This document shows, in pieces, positions 1 to 6,117 of a DNA stretch of 6,594 nt (position 1 is its first letter; every line of letters starts with the position of its first letter). Under the pieces are notes generated by a model. It saw only the letters and a program-made list of their open reading frames with translations. It was not told the DNA's origin and did no database searches. The translations under genes and the position numbers were made by a program. The stretch is from positions 443-7,036 of the forward strand of contig DITF01000341.1 in the NCBI GenBank assembly GCA_002422125.1. Reading direction: 5' to 3'. This DNA comes from a bacterium UBP17_UBA6191. Its GTDB lineage: Bacteria; Muiribacteriota; UBA6191.

Positions 1-1
1 A

Positions 2-301
2 AAGCCATTTTTTGACATTTTCCGAAAGCTGATTGAACCACCAAAACCACCACCAGCTCCAGTTGCCACAGTGGTAGCCACAGCGAAGCCCTCGGCACCA
101 GTGATTCCACCTTTGCAGATTCAAATTAACGGAATAACCGGGGATGAGGGCAACAGAGTGGCAATTGTGACATACAAGGGCCAGCAAATGCTTCTTCTCA
201 ATGGGGATGACAAAGGTGACTTTAATGTCATTTCTATTGATAGCGACAAGATTGTTGTCTTACATAAGGCAGCGCAAAGAAGACAGGAAGTTGGATTCTG
301 A
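2..301 (+). CDS. PilP/GspC-like pilus or secretion connector protein, 3' end only
   Basis: This reading frame is open to the left edge of the window, so the gene starts upstream. The GTG at 71 has no Shine-Dalgarno sequence and lies inside a coherent proline-rich stretch, so it is not a convincing start. The visible 99 residues begin with a short segment (FFDIFRKLIEPP), run through a Pro/Ala/Val-rich linker (about residues 12-38), and end in a small beta-type domain starting at LQIQINGI. That domain has the GspC homology-region/PilP pattern: 'GI', an 'AIV' strand, a 'GD' turn, 'VISI' and 'KIVVL'. PilP-type proteins link the inner-membrane PilM-N-O complex to the periplasmic part of the PilQ secretin. 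The position just before a PilQ-like gene agrees with this, as in pilMNOPQ clusters. The frame ends in tandem in-frame stops (TGA TAA, 299-304). The family call rests on a weak motif plus gene order; GspC is the main alternative. Confidence 0.62.
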   Translation, partial: KPFFDIFRKLIEPPKPPPAPVATVVATAKPSAPVIPPLQIQINGITGDEGNRVAIVTYKGQQMLLLNGDDKGDFNVISIDSDKIVVLHKAAQRRQEVGF

Positions 302-311
302 TAAAAATTTG

Positions 312-370
312 TAAGGTGGCCGCCTGATAATGTCGAACTCTGGTAAGAGACATATTAAGGAGCCACCTTA
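312..370 (+). promoter_or_regulatory. 9-bp perfect inverted repeat ending at the pilQ start codon
   Basis: The left arm TAAGGTGGC (312-320) is the exact reverse complement of GCCACCTTA (362-370), with a 41-nt loop between them. The right arm occupies the last base of the Shine-Dalgarno sequence (AAGGAG, 357-362), the whole spacer, and the A of the pilQ ATG. If folded in the mRNA it would clamp the initiation region of the secretin gene. The arms are seen directly; a regulatory role is inference, and one such repeat per several kilobases is expected by chance. Confidence 0.35.
357..362 (+). promoter_or_regulatory. Ribosome binding site of pilQ
   Basis: AAGGAG lies 7 nt before the ATG at 370, an optimal spacing. 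It fixes the start of the secretin and agrees with the signal peptide that follows. The 302-369 gap has no convincing promoter: GATAAT at 326-331 resembles a -10 box but has no -35 partner. Confidence 0.8.
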
Positions 371-1800
371 TGTTAAAGAAAAACCTGAAGAAAATTGGTA
401 CCGGCCTGTTTATGGCCTGGTGCCTCAGTACCAATGGACTATGGGCCAATGACTTGGCCGGAGATGATGGAAGTACCATCAGTGTCAAATTTGAGAATGC
501 CCCACTGGAGCTAGTAATTGCGTCCATCATGGCTGTAACCAAGCTGAATGTAGTTGTGGACTCCAAGGTTACTGGCCGGACTACCTTGAATTTGAAAAAT
601 GTCCCCTGGAGACAGGGTTTGGATTTAATCTTAAGGACCAATGAGCTGGGCATGAGGCAGGTAGGCAACACTTTGGTGATTGCTCCTAATGCGGTTATTG
701 CCAAAAACTTTGATCAGGGGATCACAAATACTTATCCGCTCAGATATGCCAAAGCAGAGGATGTTCAGGGTATTATTACTGCCCTGTTAGGTAAACAGAC
801 AGCGGGAGAGATAAGTGTACAGGTGGAAAAACGATTAAATGCGCTCCTGGTTTCGGCTCCCCAGGATATGTTTAAACGGATTGAGGAACTATTATCTCGA
901 GTGGATCGTCCGGTTCCACAGGTCATGATTGATATCAAGGTTGTGGAAGTCAGTTCGGATTTTACCAACAACCTGGGGTTTGACTGGAGCTGGGGAACTG
1001 GCGGGGTTGCTGGTGGTCTAGGGACGCCGGGTCAGGGTAGTGTGCTTCAGTATACTGAGTATGCTCGCAATCTGGATAATGCTGACCAGTATTCCGATCC
1101 AGCCAGAGGTATGAATCTGTTTAACTTTGGAGACTTTTTCCGCTCCAATTTCTTCTTTAATGCAGTTTTTACTGCAATTACCCAGACCTCAGAGTCTCGA
1201 ATTCTTTCCTCTCCAAGGCTAGTAGCCATGAATGGGGTTCAGGCTAATTTGAACATCAGCCGGGAACTGACCTTTGCCGGTGGGGTAGATCAGCAGCCAC
1301 AGAGTAAGGATGCGGGAACTATAATTTCTCTGACACCTCGGATTAACGATGATGGTTTTATTGTGATGGATATTGATTTAGAAAAATCAACCGCTCAGTT
1401 GGGAACCAATGGCTTGCCTACGGTCGACAAAACCAAGATCAAGTCAACCTTACAGGTTCAGGATGGGGAAGAAATTCTGGTTGGTGGACTGGTTGAGGAA
1501 AGTGAGACTCGTTCTACCCAGAAGATTCCATTTTTATCCAAGCTGCCATTCATCAAGCATCTGTTTAACAAGGAAACTTATTCTCCAACTTCCAAAGAGA
1601 TTGTGGTGTTAATTACTCCAAAAATTGTGAAGCAGAATATCCCGACTTCTGACTTTGGCGAGCTAGTGGCTGGTGGAACAAAAGTGCCTCCTACCCAGAG
1701 CTTTAATCCAGCGCCAAAACCGGCACAGCCAAAACCAAATGATATGAATCTTGGCAATGACTGGGCTGATGATTTTGGGGATGAGTTTGGTGGTCTGTAA
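370..1800 (+). CDS. pilQ: Type IV pilus secretin, PilQ family (compact form)
   Basis: Predicted outer-membrane secretin that forms the ring through which the type IV pilus passes. The 476 residues start with a Sec signal peptide (basic KKNLKK, hydrophobic core, likely cleavage after the Ala of LWA, about residue 26). An STN/N0 domain follows (about 36-106) and carries the PilQ hallmark LKNVPWRQGLDLIL at 75-88. Next is an N1-type secretin_N domain (about 119-181; YPLRYAKAEDV...VEKRLNALLVSAP). The secretin core runs from about 183 to 421, with ILSSPRLVAMNG (278-289), the membrane-lip signature KIPFLSKLPFIKHLF (385-399) and a final strand EIVVLITPKIV. The tail (about 440-476) is proline-rich, then acidic (DWADDFGDEFGGL). 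The usual N-terminal AMIN domains of PilQ are absent, so it is clearly shorter than the roughly 700-residue proteobacterial proteins. It follows a PilP/GspC-like gene. GspD is the alternative, but the NVPW motif and single N1 repeat favour PilQ. Confidence 0.93.
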   Translation: MLKKNLKKIGTGLFMAWCLSTNGLWANDLAGDDGSTISVKFENAPLELVIASIMAVTKLNVVVDSKVTGRTTLNLKNVPWRQGLDLILRTNELGMRQVGNTLVIAPNAVIAKNFDQGITNTYPLRYAKAEDVQGIITALLGKQTAGEISVQVEKRLNALLVSAPQDMFKRIEELLSRVDRPVPQVMIDIKVVEVSSDFTNNLGFDWSWGTGGVAGGLGTPGQGSVLQYTEYARNLDNADQYSDPARGMNLFNFGDFFRSNFFFNAVFTAITQTSESRILSSPRLVAMNGVQANLNISRELTFAGGVDQQPQSKDAGTIISLTPRINDDGFIVMDIDLEKSTAQLGTNGLPTVDKTKIKSTLQVQDGEEILVGGLVEESETRSTQKIPFLSKLPFIKHLFNKETYSPTSKEIVVLITPKIVKQNIPTSDFGELVAGGTKVPPTQSFNPAPKPAQPKPNDMNLGNDWADDFGDEFGGL

Positions 1801-1819
1801 GTCTTAAGATTGCCTCAGA

Positions 1820-1865
1820 AGAGCCGTGCAGGTACAATAACAGCATGTTGTCCCAGCGCGGCTCT
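1820..1865 (+). promoter_or_regulatory. Hairpin presenting the start codon of the PilX-like gene in its loop
   Basis: The arms 1820-1829 (AGAGCCGTGC) and 1856-1865 (GCGCGGCTCT) can form ten consecutive RNA pairs, nine Watson-Crick and one G-U. The 26-nt loop holds the ATG at 1845. The gene has only a weak Shine-Dalgarno (GCAGG, 1828-1832, 12 nt from the ATG), part of which is buried in the left arm. The stem is GC-rich in a rather AT-rich region. Pairing is read directly from the sequence; translational control is inference. Confidence 0.45.
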
Positions 1866-3641
1866 ACGCTTTTTATTGTATTTGGAATCATATCCGTCCT
1901 TTTTATTATGGGAGTGTCCATGGTGTACATGACATCTTCCCAAATCTCTACCGTTCGGCGCACCGAAGCCCGTCTCAAAGCCCGATTGATTGCAGAAAGC
2001 GCCTTAGAGAAGGCAATTGCCCGTATTGAGGCTGAGTTTTTGAACGAGCTGATTCATGTGGAAAAGGATCGTAATGGCGAAGATGTGTTTGAGATTAACA
2101 ATTCCCTGTTGGATTTGATCGATATCAGCAGGATTGCAGATTATTCCAGGGTCATGCGCTTTAAAAAAGATGAGCTGATGCCTGGGGCTGAAGCTGTGGT
2201 TCTTATTGAAACCAAAGATGTATTTTCCAACGAATTTTCCACCTACATTGATTATCAGGAAAAAATTCCTGAGAGCCTTAAGGTATTTCAAAAACCAAGA
2301 AATGCAACCAGTCTGGTGGATTTGGAGTCTTTGGGTGGTACTAGGGCACGGGTGAAGTTTACGGCCTGGGGCAGGTTTGATGGGAATATGTATTGCGTTG
2401 ACACGGTCAAAACTCTTAGGGTTACTGACATTACCCCTCCAGCCCCTGATCACACTTTGTTTATTCACTCGGACAAGCCAGAAAAACTAAAAGAAGGCAG
2501 TTTTGTACTTTCCAATCTGGATCTGCCTTTGGTTATAGAAGGGTTGATTCGTCGCTTGTCACGGCAGGTTGAGGAAGTTTTGGGAGTGGAGATTCGCGAG
2601 GATAGTAAAAAAACCAGGGACTTGATAGAGGCATTAAATCAGGCATTAAATGCTGGGTTTCAAACGGAGTCCATAGAACAGTCCATCCAGTTGATCGATC
2701 AGTTAAGCAAACAGATATCCGATGATAATATCTCAGAAACTGTCGATAACATAATTCTCTCCTTAAATCCCAGAAATTGGGGCAGGGTCAGAACTAACGG
2801 AAGGCTAGAGGCCTACCTGCCATTTTTTGCGGCTGATGACATTATCAATTATTTTGCTGAATCCGGTGGTTGGAGAGATTTGCCAGAGGTGGGATACCTT
2901 TTTCACGACAACCGTTTGCATGATCCTTACATGTCGGTTTACACCCATTACGAGGGCTTGATTTATAAGCGCTATCGCAAAATTTATCCGGCCCAGTATG
3001 GAATTTTGGAGCCTGAGGAAGTACCTCCTGAGCAGTATACTATCAATACAAGGCTAGAATACCCTAAGCGGTTTCCGCAATACTTTCATGTGGCCAACCT
3101 TGAAAGATTAAAGGCCCATGGTATCGAAGTTGCATCACAGGTGTTTGAAGAAAAATTTGTGATGCGCGGAACAGAGGAGCAGCCCATTCGTTTGGATGGA
3201 ATCTGGTATTTTCGAAATGGTCTGGTCATGGCCGGGCACTATTCCGGTCGTGGTATGGTTGTGTCTGAAAAGCCAATTTTGGTGGAAAATGATTTGATCA
3301 AAATCAACCCAAAAGATTCCTTAAGCATTGTTTCTCTTTATGAAGAGGTAGGCTTAGCCAAGGATGGGGAGATTCGTCTGGAATCAGCCGTTTATGCCCA
3401 TCATGGATTGTCGCGCAGAGGCACTGACCGTGTATTTATTCGTGGAAATCTGGCTGTAGAAGATTTGAACCGTGAGAGAATGCCCCGTGATGTCACCATT
3501 CGTTTTGATTACAATATCAAAAATCACATGGTGGATAACCTGCATGGCTCTGTTAGTGATGAATATGTATATTATCGCGATATGAGTAGAGAGATGCGTG
3601 ATGTCTTTGAAAGAGGATTTCAGGCCGTGGCAGAACTATGA
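1845..3641 (+). CDS. Large PilX/GspK-like minor pilin with C-terminal beta-helix-like region
   Basis: The N-terminus looks like a non-classical prepilin: a six-residue leader ending in RG, a hydrophobic helix (STLFIVFGIISVLFIMGVSM, 7-26), then the amphipathic continuation and the AESALEKAIARIEAEF block (50-65) typical of PilX_N proteins. Mature position 5 is Ile instead of the usual Glu, as in GspK-type tip pilins. The middle holds a charged helical stretch (about 251-305). The C-terminal part (about 437-572) has short repeated strands with Gly/Asn turns (GIWYFRNGLVMAGHYSGRG, SAVYAHHGLS, RVFIRGNLAVED), resembling the beta-helix seen at the end of large PilX-type proteins. At 598 residues it is about three times a normal PilX. 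It sits 44 nt after pilQ and overlaps tatC by 4 nt. Its likely job is as a pilus-tip or adhesin-like subunit in the envelope; that is inference. The start is the only ATG giving the leader, despite its weak ribosome binding site. Confidence 0.72.
   Translation: MLSQRGSTLFIVFGIISVLFIMGVSMVYMTSSQISTVRRTEARLKARLIAESALEKAIARIEAEFLNELIHVEKDRNGEDVFEINNSLLDLIDISRIADYSRVMRFKKDELMPGAEAVVLIETKDVFSNEFSTYIDYQEKIPESLKVFQKPRNATSLVDLESLGGTRARVKFTAWGRFDGNMYCVDTVKTLRVTDITPPAPDHTLFIHSDKPEKLKEGSFVLSNLDLPLVIEGLIRRLSRQVEEVLGVEIREDSKKTRDLIEALNQALNAGFQTESIEQSIQLIDQLSKQISDDNISETVDNIILSLNPRNWGRVRTNGRLEAYLPFFAADDIINYFAESGGWRDLPEVGYLFHDNRLHDPYMSVYTHYEGLIYKRYRKIYPAQYGILEPEEVPPEQYTINTRLEYPKRFPQYFHVANLERLKAHGIEVASQVFEEKFVMRGTEEQPIRLDGIWYFRNGLVMAGHYSGRGMVVSEKPILVENDLIKINPKDSLSIVSLYEEVGLAKDGEIRLESAVYAHHGLSRRGTDRVFIRGNLAVEDLNRERMPRDVTIRFDYNIKNHMVDNLHGSVSDEYVYYRDMSREMRDVFERGFQAVAEL
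2629..2651 (+). repeat. Short tandem duplication inside the PilX-like gene
   Basis: AGGCATTAAAT occurs at 2629-2639 and again at 2641-2651, a 12-bp period that keeps frame and encodes an (E)ALNQ/ALNA repeat. It starts the helical, Gln/Ser/Ile-rich stretch of the protein, so it is probably a small in-frame duplication within a coiled-coil-like segment, not a mobile repeat. Confidence 0.6.
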
Positions 3642-4381
3642 ACTCCGATCCCGAAAAACACATGGGTCTTTTGGACCACCTTGAGGATCTTCGTCATGCA
3701 ATTTTAAGAATTATTGCTGGAGTTTTTGTCGCCAGTATGGTCGGTTTGTACTTTTCTGAGTCTCTGTTGCAGCTTTTGATGACCCAGGCTGGGGATATTC
3801 GGGGGCAGTTTGTAATTCTAAGCCCTACTGAGGGCTTTATGGTCCAGATTAAACTTGGTATTTTGATTGGAATAGTTATCTCAATGCCCTGGAGTTTATA
3901 CTCAATCTGGTCCTTTCTGGCTCCAGGTCTTTTAGAGCATGAAAGACGCTATTTTGCCCAAAGTATTCCGGTTCTGATCCTTTTGTTTCTCTTAGGGGTT
4001 TCTCTGGCCTGGTTTATGGCATTGCCAATGGGCATAAAGTTTCTTTTGGGATTTCAGATTGCCGATGTAACTCCACAGTTATCCATTGAGAAGTATGTAT
4101 CATTTTGTTCCAGTATGTTTTTAGTCTTTGGGGGGGCATTTGAACTTCCCGTACTGATTATTGTGCTTAATAAAGTCGGCCTTTTACCATTGAGTCGTCT
4201 GTACGCTCTGCGCCGACATAATGTAGTATTGATGTTTGTACTGTCTGCCGTACTGACCCCTCCAGATGTGGTGACTCAGACAATGTTGGCCATACCCATG
4301 ATTCTTTTATTTGAGTTGACTGTGTATTGGATCGCCTGGACCCAGGGGAGTATCCATGTTGAAGATTCTAAAGTTAGTTAA
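3638..4381 (+). CDS. tatC: Sec-independent protein translocase TatC
   Basis: Inner-membrane receptor of the twin-arginine pathway, which exports folded proteins carrying an RR signal. At 247 residues it matches the family length. Visible signatures: HLEDLR at 14-19 before TM1; SPTEGFM at 62-68; FLAPGLLEHERR at 93-104, whose Phe and HE Glu correspond to the signal-peptide-binding F94/E103 of the E. coli protein; FGGAFELPV at 164-172 with the conserved TM4 Glu; and LTPPDVVTQTMLAIP at 206-220 with the conserved Asp. Six hydrophobic segments are visible. The ATG overlaps the previous stop (ATGA), implying translational coupling; the next in-frame ATG (3662) has no ribosome binding site. The last 26 nt overlap the UbiA-family gene. 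No tatA or tatB gene is in the window, so they must lie elsewhere. A run of seven G (4130-4136) falls in the FGGAF codons. Confidence 0.97.
   Translation: MNSDPEKHMGLLDHLEDLRHAILRIIAGVFVASMVGLYFSESLLQLLMTQAGDIRGQFVILSPTEGFMVQIKLGILIGIVISMPWSLYSIWSFLAPGLLEHERRYFAQSIPVLILLFLLGVSLAWFMALPMGIKFLLGFQIADVTPQLSIEKYVSFCSSMFLVFGGAFELPVLIIVLNKVGLLPLSRLYALRRHNVVLMFVLSAVLTPPDVVTQTMLAIPMILLFELTVYWIAWTQGSIHVEDSKVS
4344..4350 (+). promoter_or_regulatory. Ribosome binding site of the ubiA-family gene, inside tatC
   Basis: AGGGGAG lies 5 nt before the ATG at 4356, within the last codons of tatC. It supports starting the prenyltransferase at 4356, and so the 26-nt overlap, over a later start. Confidence 0.6.
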
Positions 4382-5195
4382 ACTGCAACACGCGCTTTTT
4401 GCGTTACCTCTGAGTGTAGCCGCATCGGTTCTGGCGGTTGGTGGCATCCCACCTCTGTGGCAATCGATTTGGGTACTGGTAGCATTTTTGTCGGCTCGTT
4501 CTTTGGGTATGGCTATGAATCGACTGCTGGATTCTAGTATTGATGCCAAAAATCCCCGTACCAGCCACAGGCTGATGGCAAAAGGGGAGTTAAAGGTACA
4601 GACTCTGATACCCTGGCTTATAGGTTTTTTGCTCTTATTTTTATACGCCTGCTCTCAACTGCATCCTTTAGCCTTAAAGCTCTTTCCCATTTGCCTTGGC
4701 CTTTTACTGGTTTATCCCTTGGCTAAACGATTTACGGTGTTGGCTCATCTGATTTTGGGTTGTGTATTGGCATTAGGCCCAATCGGAGCCTGGGTTGGTT
4801 TGGCAGGCTGGCCGTCGGAAGGGGTCTTATGGTTTGGATTGGGAGTGGTATTTTGGGTGCATGGATTTGATATTTTATACGCGCTTCAGGATGAGGAGTT
4901 TGATAAAAGCGAGGGCCTTTTTTCCATTCCGGCTCGTTTTGGCGGCCGTACAGCCAAAAAAATTGCGGCAGTTTCACATTTATTGGTGCCTTTAATTTGG
5001 GGATTTGCGTTTATGAAACTGGGCTTATCCGTGTTTACACAGTTAGGTAACGGGATAATCCTTGGGCTTTTATGTCTGGAACATTATTTGATTTATCGAG
5101 GCCTGGAAAGGAATATATCTTTGGCCTTTTTTAAGTTGAATATTTCCATCAGTATTTTGGTTATGTTGATGGTACTTCTGGATGTGTTGTGGTGA
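4356..5195 (+). CDS. ubiA: UbiA-family polyprenyltransferase, MqnP-like
   Basis: Integral-membrane enzyme that joins a polyprenyl diphosphate to an aromatic acid in quinone synthesis. The 279 residues are strongly hydrophobic, with about eight to nine membrane helices. Both Mg-diphosphate motifs are intact: NRLLDSSID at 55-63 (N...D...D) continuing as AKNPRTSHR, and DILYALQDEEFDKSEGLFSIPARFG at 172-196 (D...D...D). The N-terminal KLQHALFALPLS block and the ARS..MA.NR..D..IDA.NPRT pattern are characteristic of the MqnP-like branch (often annotated 'putative 4-hydroxybenzoate polyprenyltransferase'), used in the futalosine route to menaquinone, and less like classical E. coli UbiA. The gene overlaps tatC at its start and ubiX at its end. 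Coupling to ubiX supports a quinone role, since UbiX makes the prenyl-FMN needed for the following decarboxylation. Whether the product is menaquinone or ubiquinone cannot be decided here. Confidence 0.93.
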   Translation: MLKILKLVKLQHALFALPLSVAASVLAVGGIPPLWQSIWVLVAFLSARSLGMAMNRLLDSSIDAKNPRTSHRLMAKGELKVQTLIPWLIGFLLLFLYACSQLHPLALKLFPICLGLLLVYPLAKRFTVLAHLILGCVLALGPIGAWVGLAGWPSEGVLWFGLGVVFWVHGFDILYALQDEEFDKSEGLFSIPARFGGRTAKKIAAVSHLLVPLIWGFAFMKLGLSVFTQLGNGIILGLLCLEHYLIYRGLERNISLAFFKLNISISILVMLMVLLDVLW

Positions 5196-5749
5196 GAAAA
5201 ATAATTCTTGGTCTTACTGGAGCCTCTGGGGCATGTTATGCCAAAAGGTTAGTGGAGGTTTTGTCCCCTCAGGTGGATTTGCATCTGGTGCATTCCCGAA
5301 CTGCACCGCTGGTGTTTCATGAGGAGCTTGGACTTAATCTTTCGGGCTGGCTTAAGGAACAGAAGGTGACAGTACATGGGATCTCCGATTTTTTATCCCC
5401 CTTGGCCTCAGGCTCAAATCGGTTTGATGGCTATGTGGTGATTCCCTGTTCCATGAAGACTCTGTCTCAGATTGCTCACGGGGTCGGGGAGACTCTTTTG
5501 ACCCGTGTTGGTGATATCGCCCTTAAAGAAAGACGAAAAATGATTCTAGTGGCTAGAGAGGCCCCTTACAGTACGGTCCATCTGGAAAACATGTTGAGGA
5601 TTTCCCAGATGGGGGGTATCATATTTCCCGCATCACCGGGGTTTTATCATGATCCTCAAACTATAGAGGATTTGGTGGATTTTGTAGTCAGTCGAGTCAT
5701 TCAGCTTCTGGATTTACCCCAGGAACTGGTGAAACCCTGGAAGTCATAA
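5189..5749 (+). CDS. ubiX: UbiX-type flavin prenyltransferase
   Basis: Makes prenylated FMN from FMN and dimethylallyl phosphate; the cofactor is used by UbiD-type decarboxylases in quinone synthesis. The 186 residues carry the family signatures: LTGASGA at 9-15 (FMN binding, Rossmann-like), VIPCSMKTLSQIAHG at 84-98, TRVGDIALKERRKMILVAREAP at 105-126, HLENMLRISQMGG at 131-143 and FPASPGFYHDPQTIEDLVDF at 146-165. This is full family length. Two adjacent in-frame GTG codons (5189 and 5192) can start the gene. The second would give a 4-nt GTGA overlap with the stop of the upstream prenyltransferase and is equally plausible. No strong ribosome binding site is visible, so it probably depends on coupled translation. 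No ubiD partner is present in the window. Confidence 0.96.
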   Translation: MVRKIILGLTGASGACYAKRLVEVLSPQVDLHLVHSRTAPLVFHEELGLNLSGWLKEQKVTVHGISDFLSPLASGSNRFDGYVVIPCSMKTLSQIAHGVGETLLTRVGDIALKERRKMILVAREAPYSTVHLENMLRISQMGGIIFPASPGFYHDPQTIEDLVDFVVSRVIQLLDLPQELVKPWKS

Positions 5750-5755
5750 GAATAA

Positions 5756-5761
5756 TATAAT
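5756..5761 (+). promoter_or_regulatory. Possible -10 box before trxA
   Basis: TATAAT, a perfect sigma70-type -10 hexamer, lies in the AT-rich 35-nt gap between ubiX and trxA. No good -35 hexamer is found at 16-18 nt upstream and there is no extended -10 TG, so an independent trxA promoter is only possible. Confidence 0.3.
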
Positions 5762-5775
5762 AGTAGATGGATTAA

Positions 5776-5781
5776 GAGGAG
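5776..5781 (+). promoter_or_regulatory. Ribosome binding site of trxA
   Basis: GAGGAG (within AAGAGGAG, 5774-5781) is the strongest Shine-Dalgarno after that of pilQ. It is 6 nt from the ATG at 5788 but only 3 nt from the preceding ATG at 5785, which favours 5788 as the true start. Confidence 0.75.
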
Positions 5782-5787
5782 AAAATG

Positions 5788-6114
5788 ATGGGACAAGGTG
5801 TAATTACTCTAACTGATGGAGATTTTGATCAGGCTTTGAAGGAAGAAACCCCAATTCTAGTGGATTTTTGGGCTGAATGGTGCCCACCTTGTAAGGCTTT
5901 GGCACCTGTTCTGGACGAGTTGGCTTCCGAGTATGGAGCAACAGTTAGAATTGCTAAAGTAAATGTGGATGACAATCCTGCTTTGGCAACTAAATTCAGG
6001 ATTCGTTCTATTCCTAATCTGGATTTGTTTCGTAAGGGCGAGCAAATTGGAAATATTGTTGGTGCACTGTCTAAAGGGGACCTAAAGGCTAAAATTGACA
6101 ACTATCTCGGGTAG
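5788..6114 (+). CDS. trxA: Thioredoxin with WCPPC active site
   Basis: Small dithiol oxidoreductase of about 108 residues, a full single thioredoxin fold with no signal peptide, so cytoplasmic. Numbering from the ATG at 5785: buried Asp at 27 in ILVDFWA, active site W32-C33-P34-P35-C36-K37, AKVNVDDNP strand at 57-64, cis-Pro loop IRSIPNLDLF at 73-82 with cis-Pro 77, and the conserved G93 before the last helix. Ordinary thioredoxins have WCGPC and IPT; here both the second active-site residue (Gly to Pro) and the residue after cis-Pro (Thr to Asn) differ. A CPPC centre is known in some thioredoxin-fold proteins and is expected to shift redox potential and substrate choice. Two ATGs are adjacent; 5788 has the better spacing to GAGGAG. 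The following gene begins 3 nt after the TAG stop in the same frame. Confidence 0.94.
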   Translation: MGQGVITLTDGDFDQALKEETPILVDFWAEWCPPCKALAPVLDELASEYGATVRIAKVNVDDNPALATKFRIRSIPNLDLFRKGEQIGNIVGALSKGDLKAKIDNYLG

Positions 6115-6117
6115 GTT

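Noticed and set aside
12..17. TTGACA near the left edge
   Set aside because: It lies within coding sequence of the PilP/GspC-like gene and has no -10 partner.
71..301. GTG at 71 as the start of the first gene
   Set aside because: The frame is open and coherent upstream to base 2, and no Shine-Dalgarno precedes the GTG, so the gene is cut by the window edge.
234..704. 156-codon open frame on the minus strand across the pilQ start
   Set aside because: It lies antisense to the well-supported signal peptide and STN domain of the secretin, and its translation shows no recognisable motif.
1409..1612. + strand open frame in another phase inside pilQ
   Set aside because: It overlaps the conserved secretin signature; its own translation has no family features.
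2004..2468. 154-codon open frame on the minus strand within the PilX-like gene
   Set aside because: Fully inside a longer + strand gene with prepilin features; the composition looks like the reverse of coding sequence and there is no ribosome binding site of note.
6095..6100. Perfect TTGACA -35 hexamer at the end of trxA, a possible promoter for the TPR-like gene
   Set aside because: No acceptable -10 box at 16-18 nt, and a transcript from there would begin after GTG 6118.
5829..6101. Minus-strand open frames antisense to trxA
   Set aside because: They mirror the conserved thioredoxin codons; no independent support.
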